Counted from the stretch's first letter, positions 42,641 through 51,731 are shown. The stretch is 64,000 nt of DNA from Mariniflexile jejuense (GCF_042675665.1 NZ_JBHTJI010000001.1:1302001-1366000); one strand, 5' to 3'. Numbers and translations: made by a program. Notes: generated by a model from the sequence alone, not told the origin.

Positions 42641-44371
42641 ATGATACACATTGAACCAAAAATTTTAGAGCGCATTAACTCTTGGCTAACCCCTACTTTT
42701 GATGAAGAAACTCAATCTTTAATTAAAAACAGTATTGCAAACAACCCAAAAGACATTCAAGAAAGTTTTTATAAAGACTTGGAGTTTGGTACTGGTGGTA
42801 TGCGAGGCGTTATGGGTGTTGGCACCAACCGTATCAATAAATATACGCTAGGGAAAAGTACGCAAGGTTTAAGTAATTATCTACACAAATCGTTTCCAAA
42901 TGAAACACCAAAAGCTGTTATAGCTTATGATTGCAGAAATAATAGCAAATCGCTTGCAAAAGTAGTTGCCGATGTGTTTTCAGCAAATGGCATTGAAGTT
43001 TATTTGTTTGAAGATTTGCGTCCAACACCAGAATTATCATTCGCCGTAAAACATCTAAATTGCCATTGTGGTATCGTTTTAACAGCTTCTCACAATCCAC
43101 CAGAATATAATGGCTACAAAGTATATTGGCAAGATGGCGGGCAATTAGTACCACCTCAAGATGGTGAAATAATTAAAGTAATTGATAGCTTACAATATTC
43201 CGATATTAAATTTGAAGCCAATAATTCATTAATTAAATATATAGGAAAAGAAGTTGATGATGCTTTTATTAACGAATCGGTTAAAAATGCAAACTTTAAC
43301 ACTTCAATAGAAGCTAAAAATGATTTAACTATTGTATTCACATCGCTTCACGGAACGTCTATAACTGCAGTTCCTGAAACATTGACACGTGCTGGTTTCA
43401 AAAATGTTCATATTGTTAAAGAGCAAGAAGTACCTAACGGAAATTTCCCAACAGTAGCATCGCCAAACCCAGAAGAACCTGCCGCTTTAAAAATGGCATT
43501 AGAACTAGCTGAAAAAGTGAATGCTGATATTGTAATAGGTACCGATCCAGATTGCGACCGTTTAGGTGTTGCCGTTAGAAATTCTGAAAACCAATTGCAG
43601 TTACTTAACGGAAACCAAACCATGTTAATGATGACAGATTTCCTATTAAAACAATGGAAAGCTGAAGGCAAAATAAATGGTAATCAATTTATTGCCTCAA
43701 CCATCGTTTCAACACCTATGCTAAACAAACTTGCTGAAGCTTATAATGTAGAAAGTAAAATTGTATTAACAGGTTTTAAATGGATTGCAAAACTTATTAA
43801 AGATTTCCCAGAACTTGATTTTATTGGTGGTGGCGAAGAAAGTTTTGGCTTTATGGTAGGCGATTTTGTACGCGATAAAGATGCTGTTACTTCTACCTTA
43901 TTAGCTTGTGAAATTGCTGCAGTTACAAAAGCAAATGGCAGTTCTTTTTACAACGAACTTTTAAACCTTTATGTAGAACACGGTTGTTATAAAGAAAAAT
44001 TAGTATCACTAACTAAAAAAGGTATTGAAGGCGCTCAAGAAATTACACAAATGATGGTTGATGCACGCGAAAATCCTTTAAAAGTTGTAAATGGTTGCAA
44101 GGTTTTAAAAATTGAAGATTATGAGTTATCAACCTCTAAAAATATTATTACAGGCGAAACATCTTCTATCAATATTCCAAAATCGAACGTAATTATTTAT
44201 TATTTAGAAGATGGTAGTCAAGTTGCTTTAAGACCAAGTGGTACAGAGCCAAAAATAAAATTCTACGTAAGTGTAAATACAAAATTAAATTCTGTTACCG
44301 ATTTTAGTAAAACAGAAAGCATACTAGACACAAAAGCCGAAGCCATTTTAAAAGATATGAAGTTAATATAA
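42641..44371 (+). CDS. Phosphoglucomutase / phosphomannomutase
   Basis: Alpha-D-phosphohexomutase, 576 residues, interconverting hexose 1- and 6-phosphates for nucleotide-sugar supply and glycogen-type metabolism. All four active-site elements are visible: phosphoserine Ser150 in VLTASHNPPEYNGYKVYW, the metal loop GTDPDCDRLG (about 303-312), the sugar loop GGGEESFGF (about 404-412) and the phosphate loop RPSGTEPKIK near the C-terminus. Length and sequence fit the PgcA-like branch that prefers glucose phosphate. Confidence 0.94.
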   Translation: MIHIEPKILERINSWLTPTFDEETQSLIKNSIANNPKDIQESFYKDLEFGTGGMRGVMGVGTNRINKYTLGKSTQGLSNYLHKSFPNETPKAVIAYDCRNNSKSLAKVVADVFSANGIEVYLFEDLRPTPELSFAVKHLNCHCGIVLTASHNPPEYNGYKVYWQDGGQLVPPQDGEIIKVIDSLQYSDIKFEANNSLIKYIGKEVDDAFINESVKNANFNTSIEAKNDLTIVFTSLHGTSITAVPETLTRAGFKNVHIVKEQEVPNGNFPTVASPNPEEPAALKMALELAEKVNADIVIGTDPDCDRLGVAVRNSENQLQLLNGNQTMLMMTDFLLKQWKAEGKINGNQFIASTIVSTPMLNKLAEAYNVESKIVLTGFKWIAKLIKDFPELDFIGGGEESFGFMVGDFVRDKDAVTSTLLACEIAAVTKANGSSFYNELLNLYVEHGCYKEKLVSLTKKGIEGAQEITQMMVDARENPLKVVNGCKVLKIEDYELSTSKNIITGETSSINIPKSNVIIYYLEDGSQVALRPSGTEPKIKFYVSVNTKLNSVTDFSKTESILDTKAEAILKDMKLI

Positions 44372-44378
44372 TAACCCG

Positions 44379-44386
44379 TATCTTTG
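44379..44386 (+). promoter_or_regulatory. Probable -7 element of the MsbA-like gene
   Basis: TATCTTTG exactly matches TAnnTTTG. Transcription would start near 44393, immediately before the hairpin at 44397-44426. Confidence 0.5.
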
Positions 44387-44396
44387 TTAAAAATTT

Positions 44397-44426
44397 ACAT
44401 GCTTTTATGGTTTCATAAAAGCATGT
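44397..44426 (+). promoter_or_regulatory. Perfect 13-bp hairpin in the MsbA-like leader
   Basis: ACATGCTTTTATG (44397-44409) pairs perfectly with CATAAAAGCATGT (44414-44426) across GTTT. Only a short TTTT follows. It may be a weak terminator for the upstream mutase or a 5' stabilising stem on the exporter mRNA. Confidence 0.55.
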
Positions 44427-44451
44427 TTTATAAACAGACAAATCGTATTTA

Positions 44452-46278
44452 ATGAATCAGTTTTTAAACATCCTAAAGTATGCAAAGCCTTATAAAAAAC
44501 ATGCTGTAGGACACATTATATCAAACGTATTATATGCCTTATTTGGAGCTTTATCCTTTATTGCGCTAATACCCATGCTTGATATTTTATTTGAAAAAAA
44601 TCAAAAAAAACAAATTATAAAACCAGTTTATGAAGGTATTTCTTCATTAAAAGACTTTTATAAAGATTATTTAGCATATCAAGTAAATGCATATGCCGAA
44701 AACGACCCTCAAAAAGCACTTCTTCTGGTAGTTAGTCTTATAATAGCTTTATTTTTATTAAAAAATATCTTTGGTTATTTAGCAAATTACTTCATGGTTT
44801 TTTTAAGAAATGGTGTTGTTAGAGACTTAAGAAACAAAGTGTACCAAAAAACTGTAGAATTACCACTTTCATATTTCTCTGAACAAAAAAAAGGCGATAT
44901 CATGTCGCGTGTTACTGGCGATATTAATACGTTACAATATTCAATGCTACCCGTTTTAGAACTTATAGCAAGAGAACCATTAACCATCATTTTCACTATA
45001 ATTATGATGGTTTTAATCAGTTTAAAGCTAACCATGTTTGTATTCATATTTATTCCATTATCTGGTTTAATTATTTCGCGAATTGGTAGAAGTTTAAAAC
45101 GTAAATCTAATCGTGTTCAATCAGAACAAGGTATTATTTTGTCAATTTTAGAAGAAACCTTAACAGGACTTCGCATTATAAAAGGTTTTAATGCTGAAGA
45201 AAAATTTATAAACAAATTTGAAGAATCATCAACTCGCTCATATCATTTTTCAAATAAATTATTTAACAGGCAAAACTTAGCATCACCTACCAGCGAATTT
45301 TTAGGCATCATGGTTATATCTATTTTATTGTGGTATGGTGGTCAGTTAGTATTGGTTGATAATTCGCTTGATGGTAGTTCGTTTATTGCATATATGGGTT
45401 TAGCCTATAATATAATGGTACCAGCAAAAGCAATTTCAAGAGGTCTTTATAACATAAAACAAGGTGATGCAGCTGCAGAACGTATTCAAGAAATTCTTGA
45501 TACACCAAATCCTTTAAAAGACAAAGAAAACGCCATTACCAAAACGGGATTCGATTCAGAAATAGTATTTAATAACATTTCATTCAGGTATGAAAAAGAA
45601 AACGTTCTAAAAAATTTCTCGTTAACCATTCCTAAAGGAAAAACAGTAGCATTGGTTGGGCAATCTGGAAGTGGAAAATCAACCATTGCTAATTTAATTA
45701 CTCGTTTTTATGATGTAAATGAAGGCAGTATATTAATTGATGGGATAAACATTAAAGACCTGTCAACCAAATCATTACGCCAACAATTAGGCATTGTTAC
45801 ACAAGATGCTATTCTATTTAACGATAGCATAAAAAATAACTTGAAACTTGGAAACGAAAATGCTACCGATGAAGCAATTATTGAAGCATTAAAAGTTGCC
45901 AATGCTTGGGAATTTGTAAAAGACCTACCAAACGGTATTGAAACTAATATTGGTGATGCTGGAAACAAACTTTCTGGCGGACAAAAACAACGTTTAAGTA
46001 TTGCTCGCGCCGTTTTAAAAAGTCCTCCTATTATGGTTTTAGATGAAGCTACCTCTGCGCTTGATACCGAAAGTGAACGCTTGGTACAAGTTGCTTTAGA
46101 AAACATGATGAAAAACAGAACCTCAATAGTTATTGCTCACAGACTTTCAACTATTCAAAATGCTGATGAAATTGTGGTACTTAACAAAGGTGAAATTGTT
46201 GAAAAAGGAAAACATGCCGAACTAATTTCTAAAAAAGGCGTTTACCAAAAACTTGTAGAAATGCAAAGTTTTGAATAA
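44452..46278 (+). CDS. MsbA-like ABC exporter, fused membrane and ATPase domains
   Basis: Half-transporter of the MsbA/lipid-exporter type, 608 residues. Six membrane spans occupy about 18-330, with a soluble insert near 48-90 (FEKNQKKQIIKPVYEG) between the first two. The ATPase domain has Walker A VGQSGSGKST (about 401-411), Q-loop TQDAILF, signature LSGGQKQRLS (about 506) and Walker B IMVLDEATSALD (about 527), then the H-loop IAHRLST. It functions as a homodimer, probably flipping lipid A core or another lipid-linked molecule. It ends in a terminator at 46301-46339. Confidence 0.92.
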   Translation: MNQFLNILKYAKPYKKHAVGHIISNVLYALFGALSFIALIPMLDILFEKNQKKQIIKPVYEGISSLKDFYKDYLAYQVNAYAENDPQKALLLVVSLIIALFLLKNIFGYLANYFMVFLRNGVVRDLRNKVYQKTVELPLSYFSEQKKGDIMSRVTGDINTLQYSMLPVLELIAREPLTIIFTIIMMVLISLKLTMFVFIFIPLSGLIISRIGRSLKRKSNRVQSEQGIILSILEETLTGLRIIKGFNAEEKFINKFEESSTRSYHFSNKLFNRQNLASPTSEFLGIMVISILLWYGGQLVLVDNSLDGSSFIAYMGLAYNIMVPAKAISRGLYNIKQGDAAAERIQEILDTPNPLKDKENAITKTGFDSEIVFNNISFRYEKENVLKNFSLTIPKGKTVALVGQSGSGKSTIANLITRFYDVNEGSILIDGINIKDLSTKSLRQQLGIVTQDAILFNDSIKNNLKLGNENATDEAIIEALKVANAWEFVKDLPNGIETNIGDAGNKLSGGQKQRLSIARAVLKSPPIMVLDEATSALDTESERLVQVALENMMKNRTSIVIAHRLSTIQNADEIVVLNKGEIVEKGKHAELISKKGVYQKLVEMQSFE

Positions 46279-46300
46279 AAAACCAAAACTATTAAAAAAT

Positions 46301-46339
46301 AAAAAAGGATAGAGATTTGGAGCTTCTATCCTTTTTTTT
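46301..46339 (+). terminator. Rho-independent terminator
   Basis: GGATAGA (46307-46313) pairs with TCTATCC (46325-46331), with flanking A and T runs extending the stem. It ends the MsbA-like transcript. The remaining bases to 46572 hold no gene; the only signal is TATTTTTG at 46566-46573, which overlaps the sigma-factor start. Confidence 0.9.
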
Positions 46340-46572
46340 GTTCAGTTAGACTTGGGGACGACTAACAACATAAGTAGGTTTCTACAGCAAACTTAATACA
46401 AAAAACAATAGTGCACAAGAAAAAAATGTATTTTATCGTATTTATTTACACTTAATCGATAATTTAGCATTTAATCAATTATTAATCAATTAGTTATGAA
46501 TTTTGATAAAAATATAAAATGCATCCTTTAAACTTTTAGTATATTTAATAGTCTAACTACTAAAGTATTTTT

Positions 46573-47115
46573 GTGATTGACGAAGTACAATTATTAGAAC
46601 AACTAAAATCTGAAACCCACAAAGAACAAGCTTTTAGAGCTTTAATAACGCTTTACAAAGAGCGTTTGTATTGGCATATAAGAAATATTGTAAAATCGCA
46701 TGACGATACAGATGATGTGCTTCAAAACACATTCATAAAAGTTTACAAAAATATCCATAACTTTAATGGGGATAGTAAATTATTTTCTTGGATGTACCGA
46801 ATAGCAACTAATGAATCTATCACATTTATAAATCAAAATGCAAAAAAATTACAAACAACAAGCGAAGAAGTACAACTTTTAGCTATAAAAAATTTAAGCT
46901 CTGATGTGTATTTTGAAGGTGATGATATTCAACTTAAATTACAAAAAGCCATTGCTACATTACCAGAAAAACAGCAATTGGTTTTTAATATGAAATATTT
47001 TCAGGAGTTAAAATATTCTGAAATGTCAACTATTTTAGAAACAAGTGAAGGTGCATTAAAAGCATCTTACCATATAGCAGCAAAAAAAATTGAAGCCTAT
47101 TTAACTGAAAATTAA
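46573..47115 (+). CDS. ECF-type RNA polymerase sigma factor
   Basis: Sigma-70 family factor of the ECF class, 180 residues. Region 2 is ALITLYKERLYWHIRNIVKSHDDTDDVLQNTFIKVYKNI with the FSWMYRIATN segment (2.3/2.4). Region 4 is ATLPEKQQLVFNMKYFQELKYSEMSTILETSEGALKASYHIAAKKI. The GTG at 46573 is the only reasonable start, since the first internal Met is far downstream. Next come a putative anti-sigma (33-base gap) and a small exported helical protein, a typical sigma/anti-sigma cassette. Confidence 0.93.
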   Translation: MIDEVQLLEQLKSETHKEQAFRALITLYKERLYWHIRNIVKSHDDTDDVLQNTFIKVYKNIHNFNGDSKLFSWMYRIATNESITFINQNAKKLQTTSEEVQLLAIKNLSSDVYFEGDDIQLKLQKAIATLPEKQQLVFNMKYFQELKYSEMSTILETSEGALKASYHIAAKKIEAYLTEN

Positions 47116-47148
47116 ACCTTTTACAAAAATTTAAGTCTTATTACTAAG

Positions 47149-47649
47149 ATGAGTACAAATAAATTACAAAATATTAAAAAAACAGGATTTAAAGTTCCTA
47201 AAGATTATTTTGAATCACTTGAAGATTCCATTCTAAGTGATTTGAAACTAAAAGAACTTAGCCCAAAATCTGGCTACACAACACCAGATAACTACTTTAA
47301 CACATTAGAAGACAACATAATTAACACCATTAATCAAACAAAAGAAGTTAAAGTAGTTAAGCTTATTACATGGCGAAAAGCAGCATATGCAACTGCTGTT
47401 GCAGCTAGTTTAATTTTAATGATTAATGTATTTTTTAATAACACAAAAAATATAACCATTGATACTATTGAAACAGCAAGTATTGAAAATTATATAATTG
47501 ATGAAGATGTTGAAGCTAACGAATTTGCTTCACTTTTTACCAAAGAAGATTTACAAGACGTTCAATTAATTACTGATGGATACAACTCTGAAACACTAGA
47601 AAATTTTGTGTTTGACAATTTAGAAATTGAAGATATTATTACAAAATAA
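47149..47649 (+). CDS. Putative anti-sigma factor, single membrane span
   Basis: A 166-residue protein with one membrane span (about 77-96, AAYATAVAASLILMINVFF). The cytoplasmic part holds two copies of a motif: GFKVPKDYFESLEDSIL (13-29) and GYTTPDNYFNTLEDNII (42-58), sharing G-[FY]-x-x-P-x-x-YF-x-x-LED-x-I. The periplasmic part is strongly acidic. It shows no recognisable zinc anti-sigma motif. Position directly after an ECF sigma gene and before a Spy-like gene makes an anti-sigma role likely, but this is inference from context. Confidence 0.72.
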   Translation: MSTNKLQNIKKTGFKVPKDYFESLEDSILSDLKLKELSPKSGYTTPDNYFNTLEDNIINTINQTKEVKVVKLITWRKAAYATAVAASLILMINVFFNNTKNITIDTIETASIENYIIDEDVEANEFASLFTKEDLQDVQLITDGYNSETLENFVFDNLEIEDIITK

Positions 47650-47655
47650 AGCAAA

Positions 47656-48084
47656 ATGAAAAGGAGATTACTTATTACTGTACTATTTGTATTGAGTTTT
47701 TCACTCATTACAATCGCGCAATCTAACAGAGATAAAATTAAAACACTGAAGATTGCCTATATAACTGAAAAACTGAATTTAAGCGAAAAAGAAGCGCAAA
47801 AATTTTGGCCAATATATAATGATTTTGAAGAAGAAAAATCAAGATTAAGAGAAGAAGCTTATAATGTTAGAAAAAAAACTAATATTGAAGCACTTTCTGA
47901 AGATGAAGCTAAACAACTTTTAAAAGAAATTCGTGCAAACGAATACAAAAGACAAGCTATTGAAAACGATTTTGTAGATAAATTAACCAATATTATTTCG
48001 GCAAAAAAAGTAATTCTTCTACACAAAATTGAAGAAGAATTTAAACGAAAAATGTTTGAAGAATATAAGAAAAGGAAAAATTAA
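47656..48084 (+). CDS. Exported helical protein, Spy/CpxP-like sensor candidate
   Basis: A 142-residue exported protein: signal peptide MKRRLLITVLFVLSFSLITIAQ, then an almost wholly helical, charged mature part. The segment YITEKLNLSEKEAQKFWPIYNDFEEEKSRLREE resembles the LTxxQ-type repeats of Spy/CpxP, and relatives in Flavobacteriaceae are annotated as a sensor of an ECF-type sigma factor. It starts 6 bases after the anti-sigma candidate. It probably senses misfolded envelope protein or ligand and works on the anti-sigma. A terminator follows at once. Confidence 0.8.
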   Translation: MKRRLLITVLFVLSFSLITIAQSNRDKIKTLKIAYITEKLNLSEKEAQKFWPIYNDFEEEKSRLREEAYNVRKKTNIEALSEDEAKQLLKEIRANEYKRQAIENDFVDKLTNIISAKKVILLHKIEEEFKRKMFEEYKKRKN

Positions 48085-48103
48085 ATACTAAGGTGACTAA
48101 TTG

Positions 48104-48134
48104 AAACGAGGAACTAAACATTCCTCGTTTTTTA
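48104..48134 (+). terminator. Rho-independent terminator after the sigma operon
   Basis: AAACGAGGAA (48104-48113) pairs with TTCCTCGTTT (48121-48130) across ctaaaca, followed by T residues. It touches the stop of the convergent gene. Confidence 0.88.
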
Positions 48135-49187
48135 TTCTCTAAAAGTAAGCTTGGAAATTCTTCCTGCGCCTGCTGCATAGGCAATACTATCATTTAAAAA
48201 CCTAATAGTATAAAATCCTTCATCATTTAAATGCTTCCAAGTTTCACCAGAATCATTGCTGTAATCTATTCCTTTAAAACCAATCGCAACCAATTCTTTA
48301 CCTTTCCTGTTTGGTATAAATTGCACACAACTTCTGTAACTCGGGTTTTGGTTTTCGCCTACTAATTTCCAGGTTTTTCCACCATCAACTGTTTTAATTT
48401 TATTAGCCTTATTATCATTTGGTTTGGTATAATTACCACCTATAGCAAAACCATTTAATTCATCATAAAAATCTATAGAGTAAATACCTGTTGTTTCTAA
48501 ACCTTGTATTATTGGAGTCTCAAAAACTAGCCATGTATTTCCCTTATCTGGAGAATATAAAACCCTACTAGCCTTTCCGCCAGTTGCCACCCAAGTGTTA
48601 TTCCCTACAATGGTAATATTAGTGTTACTAGCGGCAAATGCAGCTTCGCCTTGTATAGTTTTGGGTAATATGCTACAGGGTAATTTTTTCCAAGTGCTAC
48701 CACCATCACGAGTTATAATAATACTCATGCAATCATCAATTGGATCGCCAATGGCTATACCTTCTTGGTTGTTCCAAAACTTTATTGCATCATAAAAAAC
48801 TTTAGGATGGTTTTCAAAATATACTAAATTACCATCGCAAAATAATTTAGCAGGTGAACCAATTGATAATGTAAACGTTTTATCACCTTCAAAAGCGACA
48901 GACCTAAAATTACTATTTTTTAAAGAATCTTCCGTAAAAGTCCAATAATTACCTTCTTCAAAATTGCTCATATAACTCAAAATACTTCTATAAATTTTTC
49001 CATTTGAAGCAGCTGCAACAACACGTCCTTCATTTATTTCCAATGCTCTAATATTTAACAAAGAATCTTCAATAAGTGTTTCAATTTCAACCTTTGAAAA
49101 ATTTCTAGTTTTAAAAGTTTCTCTTTTTCCACAAGAAAACATAATCAACAAAACCAATAAAAGCGAAAAAACACGATTCATACACAT
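48132..49187 (-). CDS. BNR-repeat / Ycf48-like lipoprotein
   Basis: A roughly 350-residue lipoprotein. Methionine 3 (codon at 49181) gives the tidy signal MNRVFSLLLVLLIMFSC and is the likely start. The mature part is a beta propeller with repeated BNR/Asp-box-like units: ITRDGGSTWKKL, YSPDKGNTWLVF, KTVDGGKTWKLV, YSNDSGETWKHL. Such proteins resemble sialidase-fold and photosystem assembly factor Ycf48; no sialidase catalytic set is evident. Function unknown. Confidence 0.85.
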   Translation of the reverse strand: MCMNRVFSLLLVLLIMFSCGKRETFKTRNFSKVEIETLIEDSLLNIRALEINEGRVVAAASNGKIYRSILSYMSNFEEGNYWTFTEDSLKNSNFRSVAFEGDKTFTLSIGSPAKLFCDGNLVYFENHPKVFYDAIKFWNNQEGIAIGDPIDDCMSIIITRDGGSTWKKLPCSILPKTIQGEAAFAASNTNITIVGNNTWVATGGKASRVLYSPDKGNTWLVFETPIIQGLETTGIYSIDFYDELNGFAIGGNYTKPNDNKANKIKTVDGGKTWKLVGENQNPSYRSCVQFIPNRKGKELVAIGFKGIDYSNDSGETWKHLNDEGFYTIRFLNDSIAYAAGAGRISKLTFRE

Positions 49188-49256
49188 TAATTTTAATGAA
49201 AGATATGCCTAATCATTCAAATAATAAAAACATTCGTGTATTCGTAGCATTTAATG

Positions 49257-49264
49257 TAACTTTG
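49257..49264 (+). promoter_or_regulatory. Probable -7 element of the RsmB-like gene
   Basis: TAACTTTG matches TAnnTTTG. Transcription would start near 49271, 12 bases before the ATG at 49283, and downstream of the longer-frame start at 49196. Confidence 0.55.
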
Positions 49265-49282
49265 CAGACTTATTTAAAACCC

Positions 49283-50497
49283 ATGCGATTACACAGAAAT
49301 TTATGCTTCTCGGTTATAGACGGATTAACCTTAATTTTTAATGAAGGTCATTATGCCGATAAAGTAATACAACAACTTTTAAAACGAGACAAACGTTGGG
49401 GCGCACGCGACCGCGCTTTTGTTGCCGAAACAACGTATGATATTGTGCGTTGGAAACGTTTATATGCTGAAATTGCTGAAGTTAAAGAACCTTTTACCCG
49501 CGATAATTTATGGCGCATGTTTGCAGTTTGGGCTACCCTAAGAGGTATAAAGTTACCCGATTGGACCTATTTTGAAAACACCCCAACCCGAAAAATAAAA
49601 GGACGTTTTGATGAGCTTTCTAAAATTAGAAAATTTAAAGAATCCATTCCAGATTGGTTAGATGAATTAGGCGAAAAAGAACTAGGAACTACCGTTTGGT
49701 CTAAAGAAATTGCTGCCTTAAACGAACAAGCCGATGTTATTTTAAGAGTCAACACCCTTAAAACAACTAAAGAAAAATTACAAGCCGAATTATTTGATTT
49801 AGATATTGAATCCGATTTTTTAAAAGACTACCCAAATGCGTTAAAACTTAAAGAACGCGCCAACGTGTTTACCACCGAAGCTTTTAAAAATGGCTTTTTT
49901 GAAGTACAAGATGCGTCGTCACAATTAGTTGCCGAATTTTTAAATGTACAACCAGGTATGCGTGTTGTAGATACTTGTGCTGGTGCAGGCGGAAAAACAC
50001 TGCATATTGCGTCTTTAATGGAAAATAAAGGACAGATTATAGCTATGGATATTTATGAAAACAAACTTCATGAATTAAAACGTCGTGCCAAACGTAATGG
50101 CGCACATAATATTGAACCACGTGCCATCGATTCTACAAAAGTCATTAAAAAATTATATGATAAAGCAGATCGTGTTTTAATTGATGCACCATGTTCTGGT
50201 TTGGGTGTGTTACGCAGAAATCCAGATGCTAAATGGAAATTACAACCCGATTTTATCGAAAAAATTAAAGTTACCCAACAGGAAATTTTACGACAATATT
50301 CTAGAATGGTAAAAGTTGGTGGGCAATTAGTATATGCAACCTGCTCTGTTTTACCTTCTGAAAACCAACAGCAAGTTGATAAATTCTTAACATCGGAAGC
50401 TGGAAAAAACTTTACCTTTGTAAAAGACAACAAAGTGTTAGCACACAAATCAGAGTTTGATGGTTTTTACATGGCACTTTTAGAACGCAAAATCTAA
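49283..50497 (+). CDS. RsmB/NOP-family RNA (cytosine-5) methyltransferase
   Basis: SAM-dependent RNA m5C methyltransferase of the RsmB/NOP family, 404 residues from the ATG at 49283 (MRLHRNLCFSVIDGL). The open frame extends upstream to 49196, but a -7 element at 49257-49264 lies inside that extension. The SAM-binding motif is VVDTCAGAGGKTLHI. The catalytic pair is in DAPCSGLGVLRRNPDAKW (about 302-319) and YATCSVLPSENQ (about 351-362): both cysteines are present. The target is probably 16S rRNA or tRNA, not assignable by eye. The next gene follows by 5 bases. Confidence 0.9.
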   Translation: MRLHRNLCFSVIDGLTLIFNEGHYADKVIQQLLKRDKRWGARDRAFVAETTYDIVRWKRLYAEIAEVKEPFTRDNLWRMFAVWATLRGIKLPDWTYFENTPTRKIKGRFDELSKIRKFKESIPDWLDELGEKELGTTVWSKEIAALNEQADVILRVNTLKTTKEKLQAELFDLDIESDFLKDYPNALKLKERANVFTTEAFKNGFFEVQDASSQLVAEFLNVQPGMRVVDTCAGAGGKTLHIASLMENKGQIIAMDIYENKLHELKRRAKRNGAHNIEPRAIDSTKVIKKLYDKADRVLIDAPCSGLGVLRRNPDAKWKLQPDFIEKIKVTQQEILRQYSRMVKVGGQLVYATCSVLPSENQQQVDKFLTSEAGKNFTFVKDNKVLAHKSEFDGFYMALLERKI

Positions 50498-50502
50498 TTT
50501 AT

Positions 50503-51588
50503 ATGAAGCATTTTTACTTTTTATTTTTACTTACTACCTATTACACATTTGCACAACTTACACCTCCTGCAAACCTTCAAAGTTATTATAATGGCGTAGA
50601 TTTTAATAAAACTGGCACAAACTTATTTAACGATTTAGCAGTAACTACAGCTTCAAAACACACAAACTATATAACCTATTCTAATGTTTGGGAAGCCGAT
50701 AAAATCACAGATGAAGACCCAGCAAATAGTAACAACGTTTTATTAATTTATGGCTATAATGATAATGATGGAAATTACATTACAGACCGTAGTAGAAGCA
50801 AAACATTAAATGGTGGCACACAAGGTACAGATTGGAATAGAGAACACACATTCCCTAATTCTTTGGCTGTACCAAGCTTAGATGATAGTGGTTCAAATGT
50901 ACCGCCGTATGCCGATGCTCATAATCTTAGACCTTCTGATGTAAGAATGAATAACAACCGAGGTAATTTACTATTTGCCGCAGGTAGTGGTAATTCAGGA
51001 AATGTGTCAGGAAATTGGTATCCAGGTGATGAATGGAAAGGCGATGTTGCACGAATTATCATGTATATGTATTTAAGATACGGAACACAATGCAAACCTT
51101 CATACACAGCAGTAGGTACAACCAACTCTGTGGACTCGAATATGATTAATTTATTATTACAATGGAATGCGGAAGACCAAGTTTCCACTATAGAAGATAA
51201 CAGAAACACATATCATGGCAACGCCTCAAACACTTATGGTCAAGGTAATAGAAACCCTTTTATAGACAACCCTTATTTGGCAACTCTAATTTGGGGAGGC
51301 ACATCAGCACAAAATAGATGGAGTTCATTATCAACTAAAAACATTGCTATTATAGATTTTTCAATGTACCCAAATCCAACAAAAGAAAATTTACTTAATA
51401 TTGTTACAAGTAACTATTCTGCTAATTTAAATATTGAAATTTACAACATCTTAGGCGCTTCTGTTTTAAAACAAAAACTAAACAATAACGCAAAAGAAAT
51501 TAACATAAGCACACTTAAATCTGGTATTTATCTGGTAAAACTCCAATCAGAAACCGGCAGTATTACCAAAAAGCTAGTTAAAAACTAA
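50503..51588 (+). CDS. Secreted endonuclease I with T9SS sorting domain
   Basis: EndA/NucM-type endonuclease I, 361 residues, exported by the Sec pathway (MKHFYFLFLLTTYYTFAQ) and then by type IX secretion. The nuclease core contains WNREHTFPNS (catalytic His115), ADAHNLRPSDVRMNNNRGN and GDVARIIMYMYLRY. The C-terminal 75 residues are a type A T9SS sorting domain: IIDFSMYPNPTKENL, IEIYNILGASVLKQ, ISTLKSGIYLVKLQ and a final KKLVKN. It probably degrades extracellular DNA. The start is 5 bases after the RsmB-like stop, so the two share a transcript, ending at 51596-51620. Confidence 0.94.
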   Translation: MKHFYFLFLLTTYYTFAQLTPPANLQSYYNGVDFNKTGTNLFNDLAVTTASKHTNYITYSNVWEADKITDEDPANSNNVLLIYGYNDNDGNYITDRSRSKTLNGGTQGTDWNREHTFPNSLAVPSLDDSGSNVPPYADAHNLRPSDVRMNNNRGNLLFAAGSGNSGNVSGNWYPGDEWKGDVARIIMYMYLRYGTQCKPSYTAVGTTNSVDSNMINLLLQWNAEDQVSTIEDNRNTYHGNASNTYGQGNRNPFIDNPYLATLIWGGTSAQNRWSSLSTKNIAIIDFSMYPNPTKENLLNIVTSNYSANLNIEIYNILGASVLKQKLNNNAKEINISTLKSGIYLVKLQSETGSITKKLVKN

Positions 51589-51595
51589 ATTCTGA

Positions 51596-51620
51596 GCGAC
51601 TTTTACAAGTCGCTTTTTTT
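51596..51620 (+). terminator. Rho-independent terminator
   Basis: GCGACTT (51596-51602) pairs perfectly with AAGTCGC (51607-51613), followed by seven T. Confidence 0.9.
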
Positions 51621-51690
51621 ATGTTCAAAACATAGTGAATAACTAAACATTTTCATGGTATTAATTACATGGAATTACGCCGAAAAAAAG

Positions 51691-51698
51691 TAAATTTG
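51691..51698 (+). promoter_or_regulatory. Probable -7 element of purL
   Basis: TAAATTTG matches TAnnTTTG; transcription would start near 51705, leaving a leader of about 27 bases. No TTG at -33. Confidence 0.5.
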
Positions 51699-51731
51699 CA
51701 CTTTCTTTAAACACACACAAATCAATATATA

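Noticed and set aside
46566..46573. TATTTTTG -7 element at the sigma-factor start
   Set aside because: It overlaps the GTG start codon, so a transcript from it would begin inside the gene; no downstream start exists. Probably chance in AT-rich DNA.
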